From: Sphaerotilus sulfidivorans
Lineage (GTDB): Bacteria > Pseudomonadota > Gammaproteobacteria > Burkholderiales > Burkholderiaceae_C
DNA length: 64,000 nucleotides
NCBI RefSeq assembly: GCF_013426975.1
Contig: NZ_JACCPY010000013.1
Coordinates: 1 to 64,000 of the forward strand
Direction: 5' to 3'
The position numbers were made by a program, and so were the translations under genes. Below, one piece after another: positions 8,125 to 16,928 of the stretch. The notes beneath the pieces are model-generated. The model searched no databases. It had not been told where the DNA came from and worked only from the letters and a program-made list of their open reading frames with translations. Each line of letters begins with the position of its first letter. Position 1 is the stretch's first letter.

Positions 8125-9413
8125 GCGCCAACCTCGACTTCAACCAGTTGCGCGGCGCGAGCCTTGCTCGCCTTCTCGAAAATATTGGCGTAGTCCGTGA
8201 TGAGACTGCGATCTTCCGGCGTCAGGTCTGTCCAGCGTTTGCCATTCTGTGCGCAGTCAATAATTATCATCCCCACACGGCTACCTTCGTCAGCAAGATA
8301 TTCTTGACCGTCCGCCTCGAGTTCTTGGGCGGTTTTTTCCAGTGTCTGCAGAAAACCTTCTGCTGCATGGACATAGTTTCGTTGCTCTCGACACTTCTGG
8401 CCCAGTGATTCGAGCTTGGCTTTGTTTTTAGGCAGTAGCGTTATATACTCCTGCAGAATGGCGTCTTCCTCCGGCGGAAGTTCAGATAGCCGTTTCGTGA
8501 CTTCCAGGCGTCGCTTCAGAACCTCATCCTTTGATAGCTTGGCATTGTATGCTTTCCATTCGCTCTCCATCTGCTGGAGATTTTGTCCCCAAGCCATTAC
8601 CATTTCTTCAAATACGAATGGAATGAGTTTTTTGCCGAAACGCTGATATATAATATGGTCCAGCTTGATCGCATCAGCATTTGACAACTCAGGATTGGGT
8701 GCAAGTAAAGATGACCCGACCTGCAGCAGGAAAATATCATCTGCAGTGATTTCTTCGATGCTGGTTGCCGTCGCAAGAATTTTCTCAGTTCCCTTGAGCA
8801 ACTTCTGGCTGGCTTGCAGACGCAGGTAGTGCTCAAAATCCTTGACCGTGTTCGACTCCATGATATCTGCGATGGCGGTTTGAACCATGGCGTAATCATT
8901 TATGAGTGCAGCCAAGTCAATCGAGTGACGATCGGCTTCCGGGACAACTGCGGCCGCCTTTTTCAAATCACGCTTACGTTGCTCGGCTTCTTCCATCTCG
9001 TCGGCAGACAGATAGGTTTCTTTGAGTTTTCTTGCGGTTTTGATAGCCCATTTGACGGCGTTATCTAGCTTCTTTGCAAGACTGCTATCTTCGAATTTCT
9101 CTATGAAATCAAGTGCCTTTTCGAAAGATAGGATGGCGATCTTCAACCACGGCCATGGAGCCACTGTTGCCGCCATTTTCAAATATGGGCGAACATGCTT
9201 CTCGATGAACGGGCGGACTTTTTTCCAGACTTCTTTTACCTCGCCCACAAAGCTTTCTGCTTTGTCTGCCATCCAGGTCACGGCATTTTTTGCAACATCC
9301 TTGGCTTTTTCCCAAACACTGCTGGCTACTGATGAAATGGCTGAGCCTACTGATGAAACTGCACTACTGACAGCACTGCTAACAGAGCTGCAAAAACTGG
9401 AAAACCAACCCAT
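8121..9413 (-). CDS. Unknown 430-residue protein of the ZorAB-like operon
   Basis: I do not recognise the family. Residues 4-33 are a Ser/Val/Ala repeat (SSVSSAVSSAVSSVGSAISS), followed to about 130 by long amphipathic, Lys-rich helices (EKAKDVAKNAV, EVWKKVRPFIEKHVRPYL, AIKTARKLKETY). The remainder is charged and helical, with a block DFEHYLRLQASQKLL at about 196-210. No Walker, nuclease or helicase motif is visible. The N terminus resembles membrane-associating or pore-related helices, so an effector or membrane-docking role is possible. The gene starts with GGAG 5 bases before ATG, follows the ATPase gene by 20 bases and overlaps the ZorA-like gene by 4. Base composition is AT-rich like the rest of the operon. 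Confidence 0.75.
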   Translation of the reverse strand: MGWFSSFCSSVSSAVSSAVSSVGSAISSVASSVWEKAKDVAKNAVTWMADKAESFVGEVKEVWKKVRPFIEKHVRPYLKMAATVAPWPWLKIAILSFEKALDFIEKFEDSSLAKKLDNAVKWAIKTARKLKETYLSADEMEEAEQRKRDLKKAAAVVPEADRHSIDLAALINDYAMVQTAIADIMESNTVKDFEHYLRLQASQKLLKGTEKILATATSIEEITADDIFLLQVGSSLLAPNPELSNADAIKLDHIIYQRFGKKLIPFVFEEMVMAWGQNLQQMESEWKAYNAKLSKDEVLKRRLEVTKRLSELPPEEDAILQEYITLLPKNKAKLESLGQKCREQRNYVHAAEGFLQTLEKTAQELEADGQEYLADEGSRVGMIIIDCAQNGKRWTDLTPEDRSLITDYANIFEKASKARAAQLVEVEVGA

Positions 9414-9433
9414 GATCGCTCCAAAAGTCGTTA

Positions 9434-10369
9434 TTAATTCAATCCCAGCAGATTTTTTGCGGTCTGCGCATCCCGATTTGTTGTGGACTCATGTCCCGAT
9501 GATGTAGCTACTTCGCGGTGTGCCAGCCTGATGTCCGCGATCGCAGAAGCGATATGCTCGAATTTCAGCTTGGCGTCCTCGCCTTGGGCGGCTATCACTG
9601 CTTTTGGCAGAGCTAGGCGCATCCCTGTTCTTATTTCTCGGCCAGACATACCAGCAGATGCTTCCGCGCATTGCTGTAGCATAAAATCTCGGTCTTCGCC
9701 AAGGGGGATTTCGTGCACCATCATCCGATCCCACAACTTGATCCTTGTCTCCATGTCAGGTAACTCGAATCGAACGTGATACCCGATACGACTGCGAAAT
9801 GCTTCATCAAAATTTCGCGCAAAATTGGTCGCAAAAATGACGATGCCGTCAAAACGCTCTAACTCAATCAGCATGGTCGAGCGCATTGCATTGACCTCGT
9901 TGTCAACACCCTGTGTCACGGATGAAAGCCGTTTCCCAAGCAGGGTGTCGGCCTCATCAAAGAACAGTACTGCCCCGTTCTCGCGTGCTGCAGAAAATGC
10001 GGCCTGAATATTCTTTGCTGTTTCTCCCATGAATTTGCTTTCAAGCTCCGCGATACCAAGGGAGATGATTGTCATACCCAAGGTTCCTGCCAATGCTTGG
10101 GCGGTGAGTGTTTTTCCGGTTCCTGGTGCGCCAAAAAAGTTGAGTACAGCACTCATCCCCATCGGATCGACGGAGCGGAAATTCCAGTCTACATAAATTT
10201 TTCGGTGATACTTGAGTCGGGCTAGGCATTCATCAATTTGATTTCTTGTGGATTTTGGGAGAATGACGTGGGTATCTAGTGTTAAATTTGGTTGGTGGGC
10301 ATCAAAATGACTTGGTGTTGCTGATTTGCTTGTTGTTTTTTCTTGTGATTTGTGCGTCGGGTGCGCCAT
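9434..10369 (-). CDS. AAA+ ATPase of the ZorAB-like operon
   Basis: The 311-residue protein is a single classical AAA module. It has Walker A GAPGTGKT at 80-87, Walker B VLFFDEAD at 134-141, a sensor-1 type FATNF and a following Arg pair (FRSRIGYHV) that would serve as arginine finger. A C-terminal helical lid carries ASAGMSGREIRTGM, the sensor-2 region of FtsH/p97/katanin-like ATPases. The first 50 residues are polar and may bind a substrate or partner. No protease or nuclease domain is fused. It is likely a hexameric remodelling ATPase serving the membrane proteins encoded beside it. ZorC, ZorD and ZorE of typical Zorya systems are not of this type. Confidence 0.85.
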   Translation of the reverse strand: MAHPTHKSQEKTTSKSATPSHFDAHQPNLTLDTHVILPKSTRNQIDECLARLKYHRKIYVDWNFRSVDPMGMSAVLNFFGAPGTGKTLTAQALAGTLGMTIISLGIAELESKFMGETAKNIQAAFSAARENGAVLFFDEADTLLGKRLSSVTQGVDNEVNAMRSTMLIELERFDGIVIFATNFARNFDEAFRSRIGYHVRFELPDMETRIKLWDRMMVHEIPLGEDRDFMLQQCAEASAGMSGREIRTGMRLALPKAVIAAQGEDAKLKFEHIASAIADIRLAHREVATSSGHESTTNRDAQTAKNLLGLN

Positions 10370-10408
10370 TTGATTTATTTGGTTGAGTCTTAAGTGAATT
10401 AAATATTT

Positions 10409-10603
10409 TTATTGATTGGATGCCGCTATGCCAATCAACCCGCCTAAAATGGCTCCAAAAATAGCCCATCCTGTCCCGCCCACGCTCCCGATGGCGAAGC
10501 CAATACCGCCTGCTATCATGGCGGCAATGAGACGACCAAGTCCGATTTGTGAAAGCAGTACAATTCCAAAGAAGATGCCGATTACACCTAAAAATATTCC
10601 CAT
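10409..10603 (-). CDS. Small glycine-zipper membrane protein, first gene of the operon
   Basis: This 64-residue product is almost wholly hydrophobic. There is one helix at about 2-19 and a second long segment at about 24-61, rich in GxxxG-type spacing (AGGIGFAIGSVGGTG, FGAILGGLIG). Glycine zippers favour tight helix packing and oligomers, so it could form a pore or a membrane platform; that is inference. It sits 39 bases upstream of the ATPase gene on the same strand. The ribosome binding site is weak. The strong bias for hydrophobic residues on one strand supports a real gene. Confidence 0.65.
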   Translation of the reverse strand: MGIFLGVIGIFFGIVLLSQIGLGRLIAAMIAGGIGFAIGSVGGTGWAIFGAILGGLIGIAASNQ

Positions 10604-10640
10604 GATGACCCGGTGTTAGAAGTGAAAAAACTTGATAAGC

Positions 10641-10793
10641 GATTTTATGAAAATCACTCATTCGCTTGGGGCGTGTTATGAAATTGCTGGCGCCGCCAGC
10701 ACTGCTGCGGCTTGGCTGTGTTGCACTTTAAGTTTGACGTCGCTAACCTTTCTGATTGACTGGTCAAGAGCGTTGCAATTAAGGTCTGAGACC
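10641..10793 (-). promoter_or_regulatory. Palindrome-rich promoter region of the ZorAB-like operon
   Basis: The 236 bases between the WYL gene and the first operon gene hold three perfect dyads: GATTTT-ATG-AAAATC (10641-10655), TTGAC-TG-GTCAA (10756-10767) and GGTCT-G-AGACC (10783-10793). The last two are centred about 26 bases apart. They are candidate binding sites for the WYL regulator encoded immediately upstream. No convincing -35/-10 pair was found by eye. Confidence 0.4.
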
Positions 10794-10839
10794 GCCCACA
10801 CCAATGAGAATTTGCGTTTTGGAGGGTGAGGTTTTGTGG

Positions 10840-11757
10840 TTAACGGCGTGCAAGGTAATTTTGCAGCTGCGCTTCTAATTCCTCCTGCCACCCCTCCGGA
10901 CTCACGATCCGCACATTCGGCACCCAGTACCGCACGATCGGCAGGATCTGGTTCGGGTGGGCGACACGGGACGACACCAGCAGGCTGCCGTCCTCGAGAT
11001 GGCGAACGGTCTCCTGGGCGGGCACGAGCTTGCGGCGCAGGAAATAGGGCGCGGCGTCGCGCGAGACCTTCAGGACCACCTCGGTCTTGGTCTCGTTGAG
11101 CCAGATGCCGTCCTCGGCGTCGAGCCGCGCGTTCTGCGCCGGATCGAGCTCGAAGCGCTCGGGCGAGACCAGCAGCGCGCTGATCCGGCCGAAGGCGAAG
11201 CTCTTGAGCGTGCTGCCGTCGAGCGCCATCAGGTACCAGATGCCGGTGTGGTTGACCAGCCGGTAGGGGTGCAGCGCCTCGTAGGTCTTCTCGCCCTCGG
11301 GCTTGCGGTAGCGAAAGCCGATGAGCTGGCGCTCGCGGGCGGCCGCCTCGATCTGCCGGAAGCGCTGCTGCTGTTCGGTGTCGAGCGCCTCGTGGTTGTG
11401 GCCGCGCACCTGCAGCACCGACTCCAGCCGGCTGTCGAGCAGTTCGCGCACGAAGGCGTCGTCGAAGACCGGGTAGAGGCCGCTCAGGCCGGTGAGGGCT
11501 GCAAACCGCTCCAGATCGGTCAGCGTCAGCTTGCCGAAGTACTGCGGCGCCATCCGGTAGCCGCCGTCCTCGGTGCGATCGATCAGGTCGCCCAGCTGGC
11601 CGAGGCGCTGGGACAGATCGCGCTGGATGGTGCGCCGGCTCACGGCGAACTCCTCCGCGAGATCGGCCGGATGCAGCGTGTGACCCTGGTTGAGCTTGAA
11701 AAGGATGCGCGTCAGCCGGTCGGCCAGCGTGTCGCAGTCGGCACTACTTCTTGTCAT
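10840..11757 (-). CDS. WYL-domain transcriptional regulator
   Basis: The 305-residue protein has an N-terminal winged helix-turn-helix at about 27-55 (ADLAEEFAVSRRTIQRDLSQ) and a WYL ligand-sensing domain with the name-giving residues at 174-176 (GIWYLMALD). A C-terminal extension follows (SSRVAHPNQILPIVRYWVPN), as in WCX-type family members. WYL proteins of this layout often repress phage-defence operons (BrxR/CapW type; established for those). The gene lies directly upstream of, and in the same direction as, the AT-rich five-gene operon but is itself GC-rich. So it may be native and adopted, or control another target. Confidence 0.88.
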   Translation of the reverse strand: MTRSSADCDTLADRLTRILFKLNQGHTLHPADLAEEFAVSRRTIQRDLSQRLGQLGDLIDRTEDGGYRMAPQYFGKLTLTDLERFAALTGLSGLYPVFDDAFVRELLDSRLESVLQVRGHNHEALDTEQQQRFRQIEAAARERQLIGFRYRKPEGEKTYEALHPYRLVNHTGIWYLMALDGSTLKSFAFGRISALLVSPERFELDPAQNARLDAEDGIWLNETKTEVVLKVSRDAAPYFLRRKLVPAQETVRHLEDGSLLVSSRVAHPNQILPIVRYWVPNVRIVSPEGWQEELEAQLQNYLARR

Positions 11758-11844
11758 GAAGTCGGATCGTTGACAGTCGATCGGACGGCTGATGCTTGTT
11801 CTTGTTTGCCTATCAGCCGGGTGTTGTTGTTTGTTTTCTCAGGA

Positions 11845-12021
11845 TCAAGAGAGTAGGGTGCGAGGTAAAAGACCCCGCACTTTCGGGTGGGGCTGGCTGT
11901 GAAGTTTTTCTGGTTCTGCGCGGTTTTCCTGGGTGAGCGTGGCATCGGCACCATGGGTCAGCCGGGCCACGGCCAGCAGCAGCAGGTAGAGCAGCGTCAG
12001 GAGGAACATCAGTGATTTCAT
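11845..12021 (-). CDS. Possible small membrane or exported peptide
   Basis: ATG at 12021 opens a 58-residue frame: MKSLMFLLTLLYLLLLAVA, then a polar tail (LTHGADATLTQENRAEPEK...). The Lys followed by 16 hydrophobic residues looks like a signal peptide or single membrane helix. There is no ribosome binding site; a TTG 9 bases upstream is in frame. The 37-bp promoter-like element at 12027-12063 places its TAGGCT box only 9 bases before the ATG, so the message would be nearly leaderless. No family recognised. It stands alone in a 377-base gap between the WYL gene and ruvC. Confidence 0.35.
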   Translation of the reverse strand: MKSLMFLLTLLYLLLLAVARLTHGADATLTQENRAEPEKLHSQPHPKVRGLLPRTLLS

Positions 12022-12026
12022 GACGC

Positions 12027-12063
12027 GCAAGCCTAGACACCGCCCGCGACAGGTGGTGTCGCG
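12027..12063 (-). promoter_or_regulatory. Copy A of a 37-bp shared promoter-like element
   Basis: On the minus strand this reads, in order, CGCGACAC, two variable bases, CCTGTCGCG, one variable base, GC, six variable bases and TAGGCTTGC. The same blocks with the same spacing occur at 40304-40340 upstream of the GTPase operon. The core is a dyad (GCGACA, five bases, TGTCGC), and TAGGCT could be a -10 box. Function unknown. Confidence 0.55.
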
Positions 12064-12134
12064 GTCGCTCTGGAAATGAACGATCTGGAAGGCGTGGCGG
12101 CCAGCGCGGGAAGACCGCGCCGCGCGCTCGCGCG

Positions 12135-12689
12135 TCAGTAGCTCCGCCCGCCCCGGTACAGCGCGTGCTGCCGGCGTGCCAGCGGCGTGGCCTGGGCCAG
12201 CGCGGCGAAGCTGCGGCTGGCGTGGGCGTGCGTGATGGCGATGCCCAGCGCGTCGGCGGCGTCCTTGCCGGGCTGGCCGGGCAGCTTGAGCAGGTGCTGC
12301 ACCATCGCCTGGATCTGCGCCTTGGCGGCGCCGCCGTGGCCGGTGACGGCCTGCTTCATCTGCACCGCGGTGTATTCGCCCACCGGCAGCGGCGGGCTGC
12401 CTGCCACCAGCGCGGCCAGCGCCGCGCCGCGCGCCTGCCCGAGCAGCAGCGTGCTCTGCGGGTTGACGTTGACGAAGACGATCTCGAGCGCGGCCGCGTC
12501 GGGCTGGTAGGTCGAGACGACCTCGCGCACGCCGTCGAAGATCAGCCGGATGCGCGCGGGCAGGTCGCCGCGCGGCGCCTCGGCGGTGCGGATGGTGCCG
12601 CTGGCGACATAGCTCAGCTGCGGCCCGTCGACATCGATCAGGCCGAAGCCGGTGATCTGCAGGCCGGGGTCGATGCCGAGAATGCGCAT
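12135..12689 (-). CDS. ruvC: Holliday junction resolvase RuvC
   Basis: Endonuclease that cuts Holliday junctions with RuvAB. The 184-residue product starts [18 protein letters not shown], holding the first catalytic Asp. It has an [14 protein letters not shown]...LGQARG block with the catalytic Glu, and ends the core with [13 protein letters not shown], supplying the last Asp pair. It follows purH by 32 bases at the end of dusB-fis-purH-ruvC. The C-terminal tail of about 25 residues is longer than in E. coli and unremarkable. Confidence 0.95.
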   Translation of the reverse strand: MRILGIDPGLQITGFGLIDVDGPQLSYVASGTIRTAEAPRGDLPARIRLIFDGVREVVSTYQPDAAALEIVFVNVNPQSTLLLGQARGAALAALVAGSPPLPVGEYTAVQMKQAVTGHGGAAKAQIQAMVQHLLKLPGQPGKDAADALGIAITHAHASRSFAALAQATPLARRQHALYRGGRSY

Positions 12690-12721
12690 GGCGGGCCTGC
12701 GGGCCGGCGTCGTCGTGGCGC

Positions 12722-14296
12722 TCAGTGGCGGAAGTGGCGCGTGCCGGTGAAGACCATCGCGATGCCGCGCTCGTTCGCGGCGTCGATGACTTCCTGGTCG
12801 CGCATCGAGCCGCCCGGATGGATCACGCAGGTGGCGCCGGCGTCGACGACCACGTCCAGACCGTCACGGAACGGGAAGAAGGCGTCGCTGGCCACGGCCG
12901 TGCCGTCCAGGCTCAGGCCGGCCGCCTTCGCCTTGATCGAGGCGATGCGGGCGGAATCCAGGCGGCTCATCTGGCCGGCGCCGACGCCGTAGGTCATGCC
13001 GTCCTTGCAGAAGACGATCGCGTTGCTCTTGACGAAGCGGCCGACCTTCCAGGCGAACAGCAGGTCCTGCATCTGCTGCTCGGTCGGCGCCAGCTTCGTC
13101 ACCACCTTGATCTCGCCGACGATGTCGACGTTGTCGGCCGACTGCAGCAGCATGCCGCCGCCGACGCGCTTGAAGTCGAGCGCGTTCACGGCCTGGCTCA
13201 CCGGCACTTCCAGCAGGCGCACATTGACCTTGCTGGCGTAGGCGGCGCGGGCGGCCGGCGTGATGACCGGCGCGATCGCCACTTCGACGAAGTGCTTGTT
13301 GGCGTTGATCTTCTCGACCACGTCGGCGTCGAGCGGGCGGTTGAAGGCGATGATGCCGCCGAAGGCCGAGGTCGGGTCGGTCTTCAGCGCCTTCTCGTAG
13401 GCTTCCAGCAGGGTCGCGCCCACGGCCACGCCGCAGGGGTTGGCGTGCTTGACGATCACGCAGGCCGGCACGTCGAAGGCCTTCACGCATTCCCACGCCG
13501 CGTCGGCGTCGGCGATGTTGTTGAAGCTCAGCTCCTTGCCCTGGATCTGCGTCCAGCCGGCCAGCAGGCCGTCAGCGACCTTCGCTTCCTTGTAGAACGC
13601 CGCCGACTGGTGCGGGTTCTCGCCGTAGCGCATGCCCTGCACCTTGTGCAGCTGCAGGTTGAAGACGCTCGGGTATTCCTCGCGCGCGGGCACATCGGCG
13701 GTCTTGTCTTCCGCGCCGGCTTCCAGCGAGGTCAGGTAGTTGCTGATCATGCCGTCATAGGCGGCGGTGTGCGAGAACACCTTCTTGGCGAAGCCGAACT
13801 TGGTCTTGCGGGTCAGGCCTTCGCCGTCGAGCTCGGCCAGCACCTGGGCGTAGTCGCTCGGGTCGATGACCACCGCCACGTCCTGCCAGTTCTTGGCCGC
13901 CGCGCGCAGCATCGCCGGGCCGCCGATGTCGATGTTCTCGATCGCGTCTTCCAGCGTGCAGTCGGCCTTGGCCGTGGCCTGCGCGAAGGGGTAGAGGTTG
14001 ATGATCAGCAGGTCGATCGTGTCGATGCCGTGCTCTTTCAGCGCGGCCATGTGCTCGGGGACGTCGCGGCGGGCCAGCAGGCCGCCGTGCACGCGCGGGT
14101 GCAGCGTCTTGACGCGGCCGTCGAGCATCTCGGGGAAGCCGGTGATCTCGCTCACTTCGGTGACCGGCAGGTCGTTCTGGGCCAGCAGCTTGGCGGTGCC
14201 GCCGGTGGAGAGCAGGCGGATGCCGCGCGCGTGCAGCGCCTGGGCGAATTCGACGATGCCGGTCTTGTCGGAGACGGAAAGGAGGGCGGTGGTCAT
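12722..14296 (-). CDS. purH: Bifunctional AICAR transformylase/IMP cyclohydrolase
   Basis: Catalyses the last two steps of IMP synthesis. Length 524 residues, as expected. The N-terminal cyclohydrolase part shows [29 protein letters not shown] and [17 protein letters not shown]. The transformylase part has [13 protein letters not shown], the conserved [10 protein letters not shown] with the catalytic Lys-His, and ends [20 protein letters not shown]. The ATG at 14296 fits the family start; upstream sequence in this frame is fis shadow. It lies 53 bases after fis. Confidence 0.97.
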   Translation of the reverse strand: MTTALLSVSDKTGIVEFAQALHARGIRLLSTGGTAKLLAQNDLPVTEVSEITGFPEMLDGRVKTLHPRVHGGLLARRDVPEHMAALKEHGIDTIDLLIINLYPFAQATAKADCTLEDAIENIDIGGPAMLRAAAKNWQDVAVVIDPSDYAQVLAELDGEGLTRKTKFGFAKKVFSHTAAYDGMISNYLTSLEAGAEDKTADVPAREEYPSVFNLQLHKVQGMRYGENPHQSAAFYKEAKVADGLLAGWTQIQGKELSFNNIADADAAWECVKAFDVPACVIVKHANPCGVAVGATLLEAYEKALKTDPTSAFGGIIAFNRPLDADVVEKINANKHFVEVAIAPVITPAARAAYASKVNVRLLEVPVSQAVNALDFKRVGGGMLLQSADNVDIVGEIKVVTKLAPTEQQMQDLLFAWKVGRFVKSNAIVFCKDGMTYGVGAGQMSRLDSARIASIKAKAAGLSLDGTAVASDAFFPFRDGLDVVVDAGATCVIHPGGSMRDQEVIDAANERGIAMVFTGTRHFRH

Positions 14297-14349
14297 GGTG
14301 GGATGACGATCGGTGGGGAATCGGGAAGGGGCAGGGGCGGCCGGGCGGA

Positions 14350-14667
14350 TCAGTCGATCAGCCGGTGCTCGACCAGCTTGCGGCGCAGCGTGTTGCGGTT
14401 GATGCCGAGCCATTCGGCGGCGCGACTCTGGTTGCCATCGGCGCGTGCCATCACCACATCGAGCAGCGGGCGCTCGACCGCCTTGATGACCATGTCGTAC
14501 AGGCCGTGCGGCGTGGTGCCGTCGAGGTCGTCGAAATAGGTGCCGAGGGTGCTGCGGATCGACTGGTCGATCGGGCTGCCGGAGGGCGGGGCGTCGGCGG
14601 TCTCGTCCACCAGGTCGGCCGGCAGGGAGGTCAGGGCGCTGATGCTCATGTCGTTCATGGATGTCAT
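14350..14667 (-). CDS. fis: DNA-bending protein Fis
   Basis: Small nucleoid protein that bends DNA and modulates transcription. At 105 residues it ends in the typical helix-turn-helix [20 protein letters not shown]. An acidic N-terminal stretch replaces the E. coli beta-arm region. The start ATG at 14667 overlaps the dusB stop by ATGA (14664-14667), giving translational coupling in the widespread dusB-fis pair. A second ATG at 14658 is possible. Confidence 0.94.
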   Translation of the reverse strand: MTSMNDMSISALTSLPADLVDETADAPPSGSPIDQSIRSTLGTYFDDLDGTTPHGLYDMVIKAVERPLLDVVMARADGNQSRAAEWLGINRNTLRRKLVEHRLID

Positions 14668-15704
14668 GCCGCCAGGGCGTCGACGGGTTCTGCGGGAAGC
14701 GGGGCGGCCTCGGGCCAGAGCGGATGCGCGCCGGCGAGTTCGCCCAGGAAGTCATGCACCGCGCGGGACTGCTCGGCGGTGGTCTCGATCCGGTTCATGC
14801 GGCGGCGGAAGTCCTCGCCGCCCGGCAGGGCATGCACCGCCCAGCCGATGTGCTTGCGTGCGGTGCGCACGCCGGCCAGCTCGCCGTAGAGGCCGTAGTG
14901 GTCCTCGAGGTGTTCGAGCAGCCACTCGCGCACCTGCAGCGTGGCCGGCGGCGCGGCGTGCTCGCCGGTGGCCAGGAAATGCGCGATCTCCTGGAAGATC
15001 CACGGTCGCCCCTGCGCGGCACGGCCGATCATGATCGCGTCGGCGCCGGTGGCTGCCAGCACGTCGCGGGCCTTTTCCGGGCGGTCGATGTCGCCGTTGG
15101 CGCACACCGGAATCGACAGCGCCGCCTTGACCGCGGCGATCGTCTCGTACTCGGCCCGGCCGCTGTAGCCCTGCTCGCGGGTGCGGCCGTGCACCGTGAC
15201 CATCGCGACGCCACGCGCCTCGGCACCGCGCGCGATCGTCACCGCATTGCGGGCCTGCTGGCACCAGCCGGTGCGCATCTTCAAGGTCACCGGTACGCCG
15301 TGCGGCGCGCTGGCCTCGACCACCGCCGCGACGATGTCCAGCGCCAGCGCCTCGTCCTGCATCAGCGCCGAGCCGGCCCACTTGTTGCAGACCTTCTTGG
15401 CCGGGCAGCCCATGTTGATGTCGATGATCTGCGCGCCGCGATCGATGTTGTAGCGCGCAGCCTCGGCCATCATCTCGGCGTCGGTGCCGGCGATCTGCAC
15501 CGCGATCGGCGCGGACTCGCCGTCGTGGTTCAGCCGGCGCGAGGTCTTCAGGCTGTCGCGCAGATCGGCGCGCGAAGTCACCATCTCGCTGACGGCATGG
15601 CCTGCGCCCAGCCGCTTGCACAGCTGGCGGAAAGGCCGGTCGGTCACGCCGGCCATCGGCGCGACGAACAGGCGATTGGGCAACTCGTGGGGACCGATGC
15701 GCAT
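14664..15704 (-). CDS. dusB: tRNA-dihydrouridine synthase B
   Basis: FMN enzyme that reduces uridine to dihydrouridine in the tRNA D-loop. The 346-residue protein has the [18 protein letters not shown] flavin-binding start, the catalytic Cys in [27 protein letters not shown] and CANGDI / [16 protein letters not shown], all in family order. The ATG at 15704 ([13 protein letters not shown]) is used because earlier codons in the frame are an arginine-rich shadow. It is the first gene of dusB-fis-purH-ruvC. Confidence 0.95.
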   Translation of the reverse strand: MRIGPHELPNRLFVAPMAGVTDRPFRQLCKRLGAGHAVSEMVTSRADLRDSLKTSRRLNHDGESAPIAVQIAGTDAEMMAEAARYNIDRGAQIIDINMGCPAKKVCNKWAGSALMQDEALALDIVAAVVEASAPHGVPVTLKMRTGWCQQARNAVTIARGAEARGVAMVTVHGRTREQGYSGRAEYETIAAVKAALSIPVCANGDIDRPEKARDVLAATGADAIMIGRAAQGRPWIFQEIAHFLATGEHAAPPATLQVREWLLEHLEDHYGLYGELAGVRTARKHIGWAVHALPGGEDFRRRMNRIETTAEQSRAVHDFLGELAGAHPLWPEAAPLPAEPVDALAA

Positions 15705-15851
15705 CGGGAAAGACAGGGAAGGAATCGGGGCCGGACGTGAGGCACGAAGGCGTGCGAGGCCGGAAACTGCTGAAAAAGGAGGCAGAGTATAGCGGGGCGG
15801 CCGCCCGGCCCGGCCGTGCCGGGGCGGCCGGGCTCGCGCAGAATCCGGGCC

Positions 15852-16337
15852 ATGGAAATCTGGATCGAGTCCCTGCTGGCCGCACTGGCCCTGCCGAAGT
15901 TCGGGCTGAGCACCGTCTTCATCGTCTCGCTGATCTCGGCCACGCTGCTGCCGCTGGGCTCGGAGCCGGCGGTCTTCGGGCTGGTCAAGCTCGACCCGAC
16001 GCTGTTCTGGCCTGCGGTGGGCGTGGCCACCGTCGGCAACACGCTCGGCGGGGCGATTTCCTGGTGGATGGGCTTCGGCGCCGAGAAGGCCTGGGAGCAG
16101 GTCGCGCACCGGCCCGCCACCGAGCACCGCGCGCTGGCGATGCTGCGCCGCTTCGGCCCGAAGGCCTGCCTGCTGAGCTGGCTGCCGGGCGTGGGCGATC
16201 CGCTGTGTGCGGTCGCCGGCTGGCTGCGCCTGCCTTTCTGGCCCTGCGTCTTCTACATGGCGATCGGCAAGTTCGGCCGCTATCTGGTGATGACGGCGGC
16301 GCTGCTGTGGGTGTTTCCGGGGCAGTTCACGCCCTGA
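15852..16337 (+). CDS. YqaA-family (SNARE-associated/DedA-like) inner-membrane protein
   Basis: This 161-residue protein has four or five hydrophobic segments. They include [19 protein letters not shown], a reentrant-type segment [16 protein letters not shown] and a C-terminal helix. The P-G-G-D/N pattern ([11 protein letters not shown]) is that of YqaA, a short relative of the DedA/VTT proteins implicated in lipid and small-molecule transport. The substrate is unknown. The 3' end overlaps mobA on the other strand by 11 bases. The ATG at 15852 is taken over an upstream in-frame start because MEIWIESLL begins the hydrophobic region. Confidence 0.85.
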   Translation: MEIWIESLLAALALPKFGLSTVFIVSLISATLLPLGSEPAVFGLVKLDPTLFWPAVGVATVGNTLGGAISWWMGFGAEKAWEQVAHRPATEHRALAMLRRFGPKACLLSWLPGVGDPLCAVAGWLRLPFWPCVFYMAIGKFGRYLVMTAALLWVFPGQFTP

Positions 16338-16914
16338 GATCCTCGGGCGTGTTGGCGTTGAAGAAGGCGCGGTCGTCCTCGAACAGCACGTTCGCGCAGC
16401 GGTGCTGGCCGGTCCAGCGGTCGATGCGGCGCTGCCCGCCGGCCATGAAGGCCACCAGGCTGTCCATCAGCGAGGCCCGCATCAGGCAGAAGACCGGATG
16501 CGGCTGCTCGCGCCCGTCGGCCTCGCGGGTCACCGCCATCGCCAGATCGGCCTGCTGCGCATGCATCGCCTCGGCCAGCCGCGCCACCAGGTCGAGCGGA
16601 AAGCGCGGCGAGTCGCACGGCACCGTCATCAGGTAGGGCGTCTCGCAGCGCTCCAGCCCGGCCAGGAAGCCGGCCAGCGGGCCGGGAAAGTCGCTGTCGG
16701 CATCCGGCCAGACCGGCACGCCGAAGGATTCGTAGGCGCCCAGGTTGCGGTTGGCATTGACCATCACGCTGCCGACCTGCGGCTGCAGCCGCATCAGCGC
16801 GTGCAGCGCCAGCGGCAGGCCCTGGTAGTTCTGCAGCCCCTTGTCGACGCCGCCCATGCGGCTGCCGCGCCCGCCGGCCAGGATCAGGCCGGTGATGTCC
16901 TGCGGATCGATCAT
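16327..16914 (-). CDS. mobA: Molybdenum cofactor guanylyltransferase
   Basis: Attaches GMP to molybdopterin to make the bis-MGD cofactor used by formate dehydrogenase. The 195-residue product has the nucleotide-binding signature [18 protein letters not shown] at its N terminus, the [13 protein letters not shown] block with the metal-binding Asp, and an EQPHPVFCL segment. It is the last gene of the minus-strand arm of the formate locus, 14 bases after the TorD-like gene, which fits a role in maturing the enzyme encoded nearby. Confidence 0.95.
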   Translation of the reverse strand: MIDPQDITGLILAGGRGSRMGGVDKGLQNYQGLPLALHALMRLQPQVGSVMVNANRNLGAYESFGVPVWPDADSDFPGPLAGFLAGLERCETPYLMTVPCDSPRFPLDLVARLAEAMHAQQADLAMAVTREADGREQPHPVFCLMRASLMDSLVAFMAGGQRRIDRWTGQHRCANVLFEDDRAFFNANTPEDLRA

Positions 16915-16928
16915 CGTGCCGGCTCCCT

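Noticed and set aside
5612-10603. Standard Zorya type I or II
   Set aside because: No SNF2 helicase (ZorD), no HNH nuclease (ZorE) and no recognisable ZorC; the ATPase is a single small AAA module.
10692-10711. GC hairpin as terminator of the WYL gene
   Set aside because: The stem has a bulge and no T run follows; read as ordinary GC-rich structure.
12725-14539. 604-codon ORF on the plus strand
   Set aside because: Opposite-strand shadow of purH.
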